From Paramacrobiotus metropolitanus (lineage: Eukaryota; Tardigrada; Eutardigrada; Parachela; Macrobiotidae), in contig NW_026570330.1 in assembly GCF_019649055.1 (NCBI RefSeq), forward strand, positions 372,001 through 436,000: 64,000 nucleotides of DNA, in the 5' to 3' direction. Below the pieces are notes generated by a model, which was given only the letters and a program-made list of their open reading frames with translations, ran no database searches and was not told the origin of the DNA. Position numbers and translations under genes: made by a program. Below, piece by piece: positions 23,659 to 34,180 of this stretch; positions within the stretch are counted from its first letter, which is position 1, and each line of letters starts with the position of its first letter.

Positions 23659-24472
23659 ATGCCGAGTACGGGTAATGTGACTGCTTCTAATGTGACGGCT
23701 CCCGCAGCGCCCCGTGAGGAGAATGGTGGATCTGGCCTTCTGCGGTTCGAACCTGCGGTCATGACGTGGAGGTCATGGCAGTTTCGATACCGCAACTATA
23801 TCAAGTTGAGGAAGGTTACGGACACAGATGAACAGAAGGCTATCCTGCTGGACGCCTTCGGCGTGGACGCGATGGACATGCTGCACTCATGTGGTGCCCG
23901 CGTGACCCGAACGACTACACCAATGCCCAGATTGTGGATAAACTGGAGCAGGCATACGTCCGGAAGACCAACACGAGCTGTAGAGTGGGCGATGTATTTC
24001 CAGCTGCAGCAGGAGGCCGAGGAAACGTTGGTGGAGTTTTCCAACAAGCTGCGACGGAATGCAATTAATTGCAACTTCCCTGGAGACGTGTTGGAAAAGA
24101 ACATATCGTCCATGTTCCTGAACGGTATGGCCAGCAATGCCACGCAACAGCATCTCATAACCAAGGATTTCACGACGCTTGAAAAGGCCCTGCAGATGGC
24201 GCAGCAATACGAGCTGGCCAAGACTACCAAGCGTGGCCAAGCGTCCACGGAAGTGACTGAAGTAGCCATCATGCGCACCAATGCAGAAGGGCGTGGCCAA
24301 AGTCACAGTCAAGGTCAATCGGGCTGAGCAAAGGGAACAGGTCACGGCACAGGGGAAAGCCGCAGGAGTGGCGATGAGCGAGATGAAGGGAGCAGCTAGT
24401 TTTACGCTACAAAAGCTTCCCGCACTGCGGATTCCCCTGCCAAACGAATTACTCTGGAGGCAATTTTCGTGA
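23659..24472 (+). pseudogene. Gag of an LTR retrotransposon with compensating frameshifts
   Basis: The ATG at 23659 gives MTWRSWQFRYRNYIKLRKV, ILLDAFGVDAMDML, then later FQLQQEAEETLVEFSNKLRR, NFPGDVLEKNISSMFLNGM and TLEKALQMAQQYE, a gag capsid-like region. Between about 23895 and 23990 the expected sequence (DPNDYTNAQIVDKLEQAYV) is in the next frame, so two indels compensate. After 24327 the gag continues in other frames as an R/S/G-rich stretch without clear zinc knuckles. No pol follows. Confidence 0.7.
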
Positions 24473-24677
24473 AAATCAATGAATTCCGATTCAGAACTTC
24501 TAGAACCGCGTATTTGTGGTTGGACGATGATGCACTAACAGAATTGTTAAAGCCGGAAGATATCGAAAAATTAGTCGGGTCGGAGTACGACGATAAGTTT
24601 ATCAAGACCTGTGGAAGTTCCAGTGTATTCGTCGAGTGCATCTTAATTAATGCCGTATAGAGACGAGTAATCATATC

Positions 24678-24871
24678 TGTCATGTATTGTCATGTGTAGG
24701 AATCGTATCTTTATTGTATCGTAATGGTCAGGAAAACAACTGAAAGGAAACTGAGGAATCGTAACTAGAGAACCGGGAAAACACAAGAGAAGTTGCTAAG
24801 AAGACAAGGACAAAGGACAGAAATAGGAAAGTATTAGAAGGACAATAAACACGTGAACTCAGTATACTACA
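24678..24871 (-). repeat. 3' LTR of the gag-only element
   Basis: 194 bp, TG...CA on the minus strand, reads as identical to the partner at 26028-26221. Confidence 0.92.
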
Positions 24872-25099
24872 TTCCCTTCCCTCGCCCAAAAAGAGCTGGG
24901 TTGAACCATTGCATCAGAACCATATATTTAGCAGCATACAAACCATAGAACCATAGCAACAAGAACCACGGCAACAGAACCATATAGTTAGTGAACTCTG
25001 AACCACTGAGACGAAGCGTCGTAGGAACCGGAACTGGAATCACAGTATGTCGTATGGAGGACGCGGTGCGTAATCCGTAATGTAGTTATTCGTAGCGAC

Positions 25100-25924
25100 G
25101 TCGGATTTCTTCTGTGAGCGGCATGCCTTTGCTATATGACCTTTCTTCCCACAGTTATGGCATACGTGTTTCCTGTAGAAACAGCGCTCGCGCATGTGAT
25201 CGGTTGATCCACAGGAATCGCATCTTCGCTTAGGGAACTGGAATCGGAATCGGACTCGTTTTGATTGCTGGTGGGTGGCTTGTGGCTTCCATTTGCACTG
25301 GATTGACCACTGGAATTGGATGTCTTTTGCTTGACAACCGTTGACCTTCTGCTAGCTGTGACTTTCATCACAGTTTCACGGTCTTGGCTGGACGTACTGG
25401 CCGTAGCTTCTTCAATGCCGGTTTCCATCTTCCTGGCGGCGTTCAGGGTCTCTTCGTGGGTCTGGTATTCGTTTATCAGTAGGTGACGGCGGACGGAATC
25501 CGACTGGATGCCGTTTATGAAGACGGCGCTGAGCATCGGGTCGATGATGTCAGCGGAAACTTGCATACGGTACTCCTGTACCGTAACCTGCTGGAGTATG
25601 CCGCCAGCGATTCGTCCTTCCCTTGGACAGTTCGGAACAGGTGTGCCCACTCGCGACCTTGAATGTGTACTTGTTGTACACTGTATCCAATTTGGCCAGC
25701 AGCATTTCTATGGTGAGTTTCTTGTCCGTGATGGCAGTCGGCCTGCACATCGAGACAAGCATCTCGAATGGCTTGACCTCCAGCGAGTTCAGAAGCAGCC
25801 CTTTCTGCTTCTCCACGGGGATGTCGGCGAATTCGATATAGCTGTGGAGGTTTTCTTTCCACATATCCCACTGCATCGACTCGGGATTAAACCGTAGGAT
25901 GGGATGAGTTTCTGGTGTCGCCAT
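25100..25924 (-). pseudogene. Gag with two zinc knuckles, broken frames
   Basis: The ATG at 25924 starts HPILRFNPESMQWDMWKENL, LLLNSLEVKPFEMLVSMCRP and LLAKLDTVYNKYTF. The reading then shifts at about 25665 (WAHLFRTVQGKDESLAAYSS), shifts again near 25560 (IIDPMLSAVFINGIQSD), and shifts a third time near 25235 to reach two CCHC knuckles, CDSCGSTDHMRERC and CHNCGKKGHIAKAC, ending near 25050-25100. A Ser-rich segment precedes the knuckles. Three frame changes in an element with identical LTRs mean the gag was already broken when it last moved, or the frames are joined by recoding; the first is simpler. Confidence 0.75.
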
Positions 25925-26027
25925 ATTCGAACGAATTAAGAAGCGAACTAGCGCTGTTAAGCCGTATATAAAGAACTCGTACACTTCAATGATAGAGATC
26001 TACAGTATTACACAAGCTTCACGCCAT

Positions 26028-26221
26028 TGTCATGTATTGTCATGTGTAGGAATCGTATCTTTATTGTATCGTAATGGTCAGGAAAACAACTGAAAGGAAA
26101 CTGAGGAATCGTAACTAGAGAACCGGGAAAACACAAGAGAAGTTGCTAAGAAGACAAGGACAAAGGACAGAAATAGGAAAGTATTAGAAGGACAATAAAC
26201 ACGTGAACTCAGTATACTACA
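26028..26221 (-). repeat. 5' LTR of the gag-only element
   Basis: 194 bp, reads as identical to 24678-24871. The ATATC duplication follows at 26222-26226. Confidence 0.92.
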
Positions 26222-27303
26222 ATATCAAAGATGTCAAAGCCCATCACTCTTTCCGCTAAGGAGCACTTGCGTTATTTCTACCAGTTTCGAATAGCTTTTG
26301 CTTTCCCATGTTTGAAAATGTCGTAAAGAGCGTTCATACAAAGTTTGGATTTTGCACTGACCGAAGAGCAATTAGTGCTGATGCCGCCGCGGCCGTTAAT
26401 AACAATTTAACATTCCGTATCGCAAACAAGACGGCAGGATACGCACACCATGAATTCACTGGAAACGAAGCCCTGTTCGACAGCGTCTGCTCAAATTTGG
26501 CAAATTGGAACCTTGAAAACTGTGATATGGCGGTATGGCGGTATATCAAGACTTCTGGGAGCGGTTGCTTCGATTTTGGTGCCACCGTTAACAAGCATGG
26601 TTAACAACTCACTGCGTAGTGGCGTATTTCCATCGTTGTTCAAAATGGCCGAAGTATGTCCCTTACCAAAAGTCCACAACACACACAGCCTTGACGATTT
26701 TCGGCCCATATCGTTACTGTGCAATATTTCAAAAGTGTTTGAGCGCTGTGTGCAAATCCAGCTGTCCGCCTTCCTGCAAGCGCACAACCAGCTGTCGCAG
26801 CGGCGGTCCGGCTTCCGCAAGGGGCATTCGTGCGAAACTCTATTGGTTAAAGTCACTGAAGCGTGGAAGTACGCAATGGATGAAGGTGATGTTACAGCAG
26901 TTGCCATGCTCGATCTGAAGAAGGCGTTTGACTCCGTCAATCACGAGCCGCTACTGCAAAAATTAAAGCAAACTGGTATCGGTGAGACCGCCCTTGCATG
27001 GTTTTATTCTTATCTTACCGGGCGTCAACAGCGCGTGAAGACTGACAAAAAATTTTCCACCTGGTTGCCGTTCGTGTCCGGTGTCCCGCAGGGCACGGTG
27101 CTTGGCCCGATATTGTTTATCATATATCTGAATGACCTGTTGCACATCACCGACTGTGAGATCGAAGCTTTTGCGGATGACACTATCATGTACTGTCGTG
27201 GTAGGACGAAAGCAGCAGCCGCGGATAAGCTGAACACAGCATTCCTTTCAAAGCATTTGCGTTTTTCCGCAAAAGAAGCCGAAGCTTTCGAGAAAGCAGT
27301 CTA
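26222..27303 (+). pseudogene. Non-LTR (Jockey/CR1-like) reverse transcriptase fragment, copy 2
   Basis: The frame from 26450 runs without a stop to 27303. It contains PPLTSMVNNSLRSGVFPSLF, FRPISLLCNISKVFER, SGFRKGHSC, AMLDLKKAFDSVNH, GVPQGTVLGPILFIIYLNDL and the catalytic FADD of FADDTIMY, i.e. RT blocks up to the palm. It lacks the endonuclease and the region after the palm. Upstream (26222-26450) it is continuous with the sequence shared with copy 1 but with stops. Homology continues on the far side of the inserted LTR element at about 24610-24677. Confidence 0.8.
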
Positions 27304-28022
27304 GGTGCCGCGCTAGCGCAGAGATACTGCTCTTTGAACTCAAATTGTGATTTTTGGATTATTATCCGTAATGATGCTGCGTTTGTGTCAAGGTGCGGTC
27401 TATTATTATTTGTTTATAAACATAAAAAATAAGCAACAAAATAATCACGCGTAGCTGAGTCGGTACAGTTTTTGCTACGGACGAGAGCTGTCGCGCTCAG
27501 TCGAAGTACTAGTTGCGTGAGTGGTGTAGCGCGTAGACCTGACCAAAATAATGTTCTAAAGTTCAAATAGGTATTGGCACTGCCTAGCAGTGCATCTGCG
27601 TGGTTTTTGCATTAATTAAAGGGTGATCTACCATATTTTATCGAATAGCGGCCCAGCGTTATAATTTATCGTAAGGGCATTAGACAGGGTCTTTATTTCC
27701 GGGAAAAACGTTTTTCAAAGGGGGAAGTATTGCAAAAAAGATCAGTTCGTGGGGTTTACATTTCTGTTAGTTTTATTTATTACAGTATATGTGCTGCAGA
27801 CAAAACAATCCTCAGGTAATTTTTCTCGTAATTTTGCCTTTTTAACTGGTAACTGTAATACAGTTATACAATGTCAAGCAAATGCGCAGTCGTAAAGTGG
27901 AAGTCTCATAATATACTCGTACATGCCGAATTTAATTGGAGAAAAATCAAATCTGAATCGAAAACCGGAAGCCACTGCCGACATATCTGCGCAGATTTAC
28001 AAGACACAAAAATATACTTCTT
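27304..28022. other. Spacer, nothing recognised
   Basis: AT-rich, with no ORF I would support and no terminal structure joining the two RT fragments on either side. Confidence 0.4.
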
Positions 28023-28086
28023 TACTTCGCCTTGCCCATTATTTCAATCAGTAACGCTTTAGGGATCAATATATTAATCACTTTAC
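28023..28086 (+). repeat. Left arm of an inverted repeat around the RT-RLE fragment
   Basis: 64 bases that match the reverse complement of 29998-30062 with three mismatches and one indel. The shared core includes CGCTTTAGGGATCAATATAT. The repeat brackets about 1.9 kb. Confidence 0.85.
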
Positions 28087-28256
28087 CGAATTGAGAGCCT
28101 TTGTGGCGGGCGGCTACATGAACAACCACGGCTGACTGAAATGCAGTGTATGCATTACCATTCAGTCTATGCAGCCTACGCAGCTTATCAGTGTGCAATC
28201 TATGCAGTAAGATATGCAATTTTGTTTTGTCTGGTTGTGCAATATATCGTGGATAT

Positions 28257-29783
28257 GCTAATCACGCAACTAAACGCGTGGTTCATGGATGACGGGACGC
28301 TAGGAGGCCGCCCACAAGAAGTGCTTTGCAATTTTGATCTCCTCATTGCGGAAGCCAAAAAAATCGGTTTGTCTGTGAACCTTTCAAAATGTGAACTTTT
28401 TATCTGCGGTGGATCTGAAGAACAACGAGAATCTACAGCCGCTATTTTCCAGACGAAATTCCCCAGTTTGTCGGTGGTGTCTAAAGAGAAGCTGAGCCTC
28501 CTGGGATCACCTTTGTTGCCCACCGGAGTAACACCTGTGACTCAAAAAAGAGTGGAGGAAGTGAAGAACATGTGTGAACGACTAGTGCTAATCCCAAAAC
28601 ACCAAGCACTGTTTTTGTTGAAAAACTGCCTTGGCGTTCCAAAAATCGTCCACCTACTTCGGACCTCCCTGGCGTGGCAGTTTTCGGATGAATTATACGC
28701 CCTAGACCAAACTTTCCGCGCCGCTGTGGAGCAGATCACCAACGTCAGAATGGATCATCCAACGTGGTTGCAGACATCTTTACCGGTTCGACTGGGTGGT
28801 TTGGGAATTCGACGCACCGAGGAGCTAGCTCCCTCCGCCTACTTGGCATCGGCTTCCTCTGTGCGCTCGCTTATCTCTAAATTATGCCCCTTTCTACCAC
28901 CGACCGACACAACTTCCGCAACTCTGGCTTGGAAGTTGCTTACGGGCTTGAGTGATGTGCCAGCTGAACCCCTCCACGGCGTCCAAAAAGCCTGGGACAC
29001 TCCTGCGACCTTGCGTGCCCTCTCTGACCTTTCAGCACTCCGTGTCTCTGCCACAGAAGTCGCACACTTGAAGGCGGTGTCAACACCAGAATCGGGCTAC
29101 TGGATTCACGCATTACCAGCTGCTTGCTTAGGTAATCTGTTGGAAAGTATCGATTTCCAGACCAGCGTCGCTCTACGTTTAGGCGCTCCGATCGTAACTC
29201 CCCATGAATGTAAATGGGGCGAATGAAGGACGAGTTCGGGAGACATGGACTGCGGTGCAAACGATCAGCCGGACGACTACCTAGACATGACGGCATCAGC
29301 AAGGAGTTCGCTCGCGCGTTAACGACGGGTGGTTTCCCCGCCAGAGTGGAACCGAAAGGATTGGCCTTAGTAGGTAACAAAAGACCGGATGTAGTTACGC
29401 TTGTCCCATGGGAACGTGGTAAACCACTCGCAATAGACGTAAGCTGTGTGGACACTCTGGCAACTTCATATCTCGACCGTACGGCCGTCAATGTCGGTGC
29501 CGCAGCGGAACTGGCCGAAGCAAAAAAGCTCGCAAAACATGCGTGACTTCAGCCAAGGTACAATTTTGTTGCCGCTGGCTTTGAAACATACGGACCTATG
29601 GGCGACGGAGCTAAGAAGCTGGTCGATAAAACCGGACACGTCATCGCGACCACTACTGGGCAAGCACGGGCGAAAGAATTTTTCCGACAGCGGATCTCCA
29701 TACAGATTCAAAGAGGAAATGCTATGTGCGTGATGGGCACAATACCGGATCAGGAGAAATTAGAGGAAATTTTCTTGTTATAG
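28257..29783 (+). pseudogene. Reverse transcriptase plus restriction-like endonuclease, 5'-truncated
   Basis: Homology starts at LNAWFMDDGTLGG, the RT catalytic block (here FMDD). GLSVNLSKCELF, LLGSPLLPTG and LPVRLGGLGIRR follow as thumb and connection landmarks. A frameshift near 29223 separates HECKWGE from DEFGRHGLRCKR, which together form a CX..H..C finger. Then come KRPDVVTLVPW and AIDVSCV, the PD...D core of a restriction-like endonuclease, a TGA at 29544, and the C-terminal FETYGPMG and FFRQRISIQIQRGNAMCVMG. Apart from the truncation there is one frameshift and one stop. The same C-terminus occurs at 4.2-4.6 kb. Confidence 0.8.
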
Positions 29784-29997
29784 CCTGTGAAAACTGTAGC
29801 CCTATCTTGTCTGAGGCTTATATGCTTGTGTTATGTACCATCTTTTATCGAATAGTTTTTGTGGTAGCCAATATGCAACGAAAGTTAGTAAACTGTTTAT
29901 CAAAATGGGCTGCTTCTTCTGTTTTGTGTACTTTTTATCAGCGTGGTTCAAACACGATCGGAATACATTGCAGTAAGACCAGCACTGCATCTATGCA

Positions 29998-30062
29998 GTA
30001 AAAGTGATTAATATATTGATCCCTAAAGCGGTACTGATTAAAATAATGGGCAAAGCGAAGTA
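29998..30062 (-). repeat. Right arm of the inverted repeat around the RT-RLE fragment
   Basis: Reverse complement of 28023-28086. Immediately outside it a 21-base unit TATGGAAAGTTATGGTGRTA is duplicated (30061-30102). Confidence 0.85.
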
Positions 30063-30102
30063 TGGAAAGTTATGGTGGTAGTATGGAAAGTTATGGTGAT
30101 AC

Positions 30103-31370
30103 CCAAGTGAATGTACCGATTCGTTTAACTGGCCATCACAACTACTATTATTTCTGTTATCAAACTACGCATTATACAAAAATCAGACGCTCGCAATAAA
30201 ACTTTTGCGGTAGTTAGAATTTACAAAAGTTAACGAAGAAGGCAGAGATTAGCCTACCTCAGGTAATCACAGCTTTCCCATTTTTTCCCCTTGCGAAATT
30301 GATTAAATCATAACAGTTTCTCGAAATCCCGACACAGAGAAACTAGGTACATAATGTACTGCTATATCGTGCACAGCTTGTCGATGGCGGGAAAACAGTC
30401 AGTAAATGATAGGCTTGTTCTTGTATCTGTACTTGATAAAGCGGTAGCCTGGAAGTATTAGACTGCTTTCCTTTACGGAAAAAATTCTTTGCACTGCTAA
30501 GTAAACAACGGCTATAATGTGTTGTGAACGTGTAAATATTAAGACGTTTAGAAATAGCTGCTATTTTGGGCCGCCGCGACATTTCTATAGCAACGGCGAT
30601 ACACCATTCGAAATAACCGCTACAAACATACTATATCTATATATCTGTAGTACATAAAATAGTAGTGAAAAAGCTGCATCAGACACATCATGTGCTAATG
30701 GCAATTGACAGCTGAAAGAGAAACCTTTTAGGATGGACAGCATTTACATGCAAGTAAATTACAAGCTGAGCACGGATGAATATCATCTTGCGACCATCTC
30801 AGATTTTTTTATCAGAATAATGCAATATGTTGCAACATGGTTAGAACATAAGCTGTCTCCCTGGAAATTTGCAAATTAGTAAGCACACGAGCGTGAACCC
30901 GCCCATGTTAGCCCAATGGCATCCATGGTAACAAGCTTTTGAGTGACCACTGGACTGGAGGTTCTGTAAACTGGCAACGACGATTGGTCTTAGAACACCC
31001 GCGTGATCGGAAGGTTTCGAAAGCATTTTAAAGCAGGAAAATTGGATGAGTAGAAGCTGAGATCACCGGCGCCAAAGGAGAGGGGCCGAAATCCTGGCAC
31101 AGATAGTTAGTATTCATGTAATTAAGAGCGACTGCACTGTTGATTGTTCGGCACAGTAACGTTCATTGCGTACTCTGTACTTACTCTCTCCGCTCACAAT
31201 CAGTCACACAGTGCTAGTCGTAAAGCAACGCAGACTGACCTTTCCCGTTGAAAACCGCCGATCAGACGACAGTTTGATCGTCCATAACGCGGTCAAAAAC
31301 GGGACTGAACAATATGACATAATAAGAATTACTTCTTCATGCCTGATAAGCACTTAGCGCTAGGCAGGTA
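30103..31370 (+). repeat. R repeat, copy R1
   Basis: Shares scattered blocks with R2-R6, in the same order: a line like TTAACGAAGAAGGCAGAGATT, then AATCACAGCTTTCCC, GAAAAACTR-TCAGYAAAT, ACCATAGCAACCGCGAT and, at its end, the hairpin at 31244-31303. Non-coding. Divergence between copies is high, so the family is old. Confidence 0.65.
31244..31303 (+). repeat. Covarying hairpin, copy 2
   Basis: Stems CCCGTT/AACGGG, ACCGC/GCGGT and GACGA/TCGTC. It belongs to the GACGA subgroup with 53.1 and 58.5 kb. Confidence 0.75.
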
Positions 31371-32391
31371 ACTACACTTTCTAGTGTAATGCACTACGTC
31401 GTCGATTTACTGGCAGATGCGGTGCAGTGCGGATATGTCGCATAATTTGTAGCCGTGCTTGCCAATGCGGTTGTAGCATGGATGAAAACACGGCAACTTG
31501 AAAAACGCAACAGATAAATTATATAAATAAGTGAAAGCGAAGCATTTACATGAATTATGAGAGCCGACATGGATATTGCACCGTTTTTCTACGATTTCGG
31601 TCTCGATCGAAACTATCTATGTGGAACGACCCGGCATGAGCAGATTACATACAGCTATCACTCGAAAATTAATTAACGCCCAAGGGAAGACATCACTACT
31701 TGTGTGTGGTTCTCCTGGTTCTGGAAAACCACTCTCATGCTACACGTTAGCTCTGAATCTGTTTAGGAGTGAGAAGAATATTACTGACGTTTGGATCAGT
31801 CTAAAAACAGAGGGGGGAGACGCCAAGAGCGGTCATGGTCATTTTGTGGCACTCGCAAGAACCCGATCAGATTGTCTGGAATGTTAAAACTTTCGATTTC
31901 AACAGAGATACATTCTGAAAACTGCTGAACGAAGAAGAATGTCTACAGCTGACCGTAATCTGTATAGCATATCGTAGTGCAAAACAACAGTACTTTGTTA
32001 AACGAAAATTGCTTTGTAAATGCTTATTTTTACATTAGCGGTCAACAAAAAGCCTGATATTCACTTTCCTAGGTTGTCGCCTCTGAAACAGCATAAAAAT
32101 ATGGCAATCGCCGGCTTTCGCTGAATTTGTACATTTTCACTGCAACGAGGGCCTGTGCGGGTGTGCCAGTGAAAAAATGCGGAACACGCACAAGAATTAC
32201 AGAAAACAAGTTTCACGCTATCCAGTGAAATTTGGTGAATTTCTACCAGTGAACCATACAAGATGGTTCGAATACCCATGCAACTAGTTTGTATAGGTTT
32301 TTCGGGAAGCAGATTACCGGAACACGTCGCATCTCGCCGTAATTCGCCACCGTCGCTTCTCCAGAAAATCACAGCGAGCAGTGTATTAGGG
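31371..32391 (+). repeat. C repeat, copy C1, with a broken P-loop ORF
   Basis: Matches the start of C2 (53.46 kb) and C3 (61.04 kb): GCCGACATGG, CAAAACAACAGTAC, and CACTGCAACGAGG followed by GTGAAAAAATGCGGAACAC. Unlike C2 and C3 it contains, at 31576-31887, a frame with YVERPGMSRLHTAITRKL and LLVCGSPGSGKP. The last residue of the Walker A motif should be Ser/Thr; one base further on the next frame reads KTTLMLHVS, so a single base is missing inside the motif. ATPase domains of this shape occur in STAND-like and Crinkler/RHS-type proteins, but I cannot assign the family. Confidence 0.55.
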
Positions 32392-32459
32392 TAAAATGTG
32401 TCTTTCGATAGCAGTTTTAGGGTTAAAAAACTAAAACTGCTATCGAAGGACACATTTTA
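32392..32459. repeat. 29-base-arm palindrome
   Basis: 32392-32420 and 32431-32459 are inverted copies with one mismatch around a 10-base loop. The arms include TTCGATAGCAGTTTTAG. It sits where similarity to the C repeat stops. Confidence 0.85.
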
Positions 32460-32892
32460 TCCGTTACGTCTACTGCAACTTGCTTTGTAGGCTTAAAAAG
32501 TCACCCGAAAGGTCATCGGCACTGCCGCAGTAAATGTCGCCCACAGCATCAGCCGCACGCGAGCGATTATCGTGGCTAATGGTGACAAGTGTAACGTGTT
32601 GGGTGAAGGTTGGATCTATGCTTTGAAAATTAATCGGTACAGTTCGCGGGATATATAGGTACTCAGCTTCCGCGTCCTACAACTGGACAAGCAAATTTAC
32701 GTGTTACGTGAAGAGCTTGGCCACTGTAAACAGTGCAAAGTTATCAGCCGCTCCTGTAGTTGAATACGTACTTGCTCAAACGTACGAATAAACGTACTTG
32801 CTCAAACTTAAACCACGAAAAGTCACAGCCGAGACGTAAATTATATAGACCACATACTAGAAAAAAAACATAAAAAGTTTCGGGGTCAGAGT

Positions 32893-33076
32893 CCAGTGGC
32901 GAATTTAAGGGGGTGCTCCGGGGCTAATGCCCCCCCGTAACTCGGACGTGAAAAAAATTCTCAAGAGTACGTTGCGAATTTTTTTTCGGCAGAGGTCGCA
33001 GAAAAACCGAGAGAATACTCCCTTTGGTATGAGTTCTCTAGCCCCCCCGTCGAAACCCGCCTAGATTCGCCACTGG
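32893..33076. mobile_element. hAT-type MITE, 184 bp
   Basis: The ends are CCAGTGGCGAATTTA and TAGATTCGCCACTGG, with the CAGTGGCG terminus typical of hAT elements. Flanking 8-mers GTCAGAGT (32885-32892) and GTCAGACT (33077-33084) differ by one base and fit a hAT target duplication. The interior has the C/G-run structure common in such MITEs. It lies between C1 and R2. Confidence 0.85.
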
Positions 33077-33084
33077 GTCAGACT

Positions 33085-34180
33085 GTTTCCCAAGCGAATG
33101 CACGAATGCGTTTATTTTTGCTTTTTCCGGTATTAAACCAAGTAACGCAAGAAATTACATTTTACATATTGCCAGCATAAGCAGTAAATCTGTTGTGGTA
33201 ATTACAAAACTTAACAAAAATTAGCTGGCACTAGCTTACCGGTGAAATCACAGCTTTCCCAGACATTTCATTGGGAAATATATATACTTCTATATAAATT
33301 TATTCATAATAGGTCTCCCAAAAGTCTTGATTGTTGGAACGGCTAGAGGCATTTCTTAGGTCGCGGCTAAAATTACTTACTGTATTAGCAAGTGGAAAGA
33401 GGGCTTATTGTCGTCTGTGTTAATGCTGTACTTAGTAGTGCCGAACCGCTCTTCTATACGCAAAAGTTCACGTGCATACATACGCAAACAATAATAAAAG
33501 TATCGGGAAATGGATCTAAGAAATTACTGCGATTTTATACCGCCGTGACATTGCCATAACAGCCGCGAGCCGCTGTACGAAACAACCGCTAGACATGTAC
33601 GTACTTTAATTGTACTGCAGTTAAACAAAATCATCAAGTATTCATTACTACTGCTGACAGTTGTAAATGACATTTGAGAGAAAAATTTTCAGTGTCTACA
33701 GCATTTTCTATGCAAGTAAAATAATGCTGTATTATTATGTACGGGCCAAAGCCAGCACAACAAGGAAAATAAAAGAAACGTGCTTGAAAATTAATGAAAA
33801 TAATGTTCTGTATGTTTATTATTTAGACACTTCAAACGGTCTTATATAACCCTTTTCTATGATGCGCATATAGCTTTTATGTAATCCTTTATTCTACTCT
33901 ACGACTTATTTCTATGACAAGCTCAGCTTTTAATTTGTTACTGTTATCGCTTGTTCAGCAAGCAAAAAAAGGGGTGCAGCACTGTACAACTTTTTAACGG
34001 AGGTAAACTTCCATTCGTAAGGAAAGGCACCGTAGCTGTACAGAGTACTTGCATTAACTGCTAAATACGAGTATTTGCGTAATCTTTTCCGTGCTAGACC
34101 GTCGCTAAGAAGGCATGTGCGCCTTCTACAGCGCGGTCCAAAACGGGACTGATTTCTAAATATGTTCTTTCGAGTTTACA
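33085..34180 (+). repeat. R repeat, copy R2
   Basis: Same block order as R1 (AACTTAACAAAAATTAGC, AATCACAGCTTTCCC, CCATAACAGCCGCGA), ending with the hairpin at 34087-34148. Sequence after it (about 34180-34260, CCGACATATTGTGCAC) resembles the start of a C repeat. Confidence 0.6.
34087..34148 (+). repeat. Covarying hairpin, copy 3
   Basis: Stems TTCCGT/ACGGGA (one T-G pair), GACCG/CGGTC and GAAGGC/GCCTTC. The inner stem differs from the other copies on both strands. Confidence 0.75.

Larger units (their letters stand above)
24678..26221 (-). mobile_element. Gag-only LTR retrotransposon, complete ends
   Basis: Two 194-bp direct repeats (24678-24871 and 26028-26221), identical as far as I can read, are flanked by ATATC (24673-24677 and 26222-26226). 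On the minus strand each begins TGTAGTATAC and ends CATGACA. The purine tract GGGCGAGGGAAGGGAA lies directly upstream of the 3' LTR (24872-24887) and TGGCGTGAAGC follows the 5' LTR by one base as primer site. The 1.16-kb interior holds only a gag, so the element needs outside polymerase. Its insertion site is inside another retroelement: removing it restores similarity with 22.1 kb. Confidence 0.92.
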
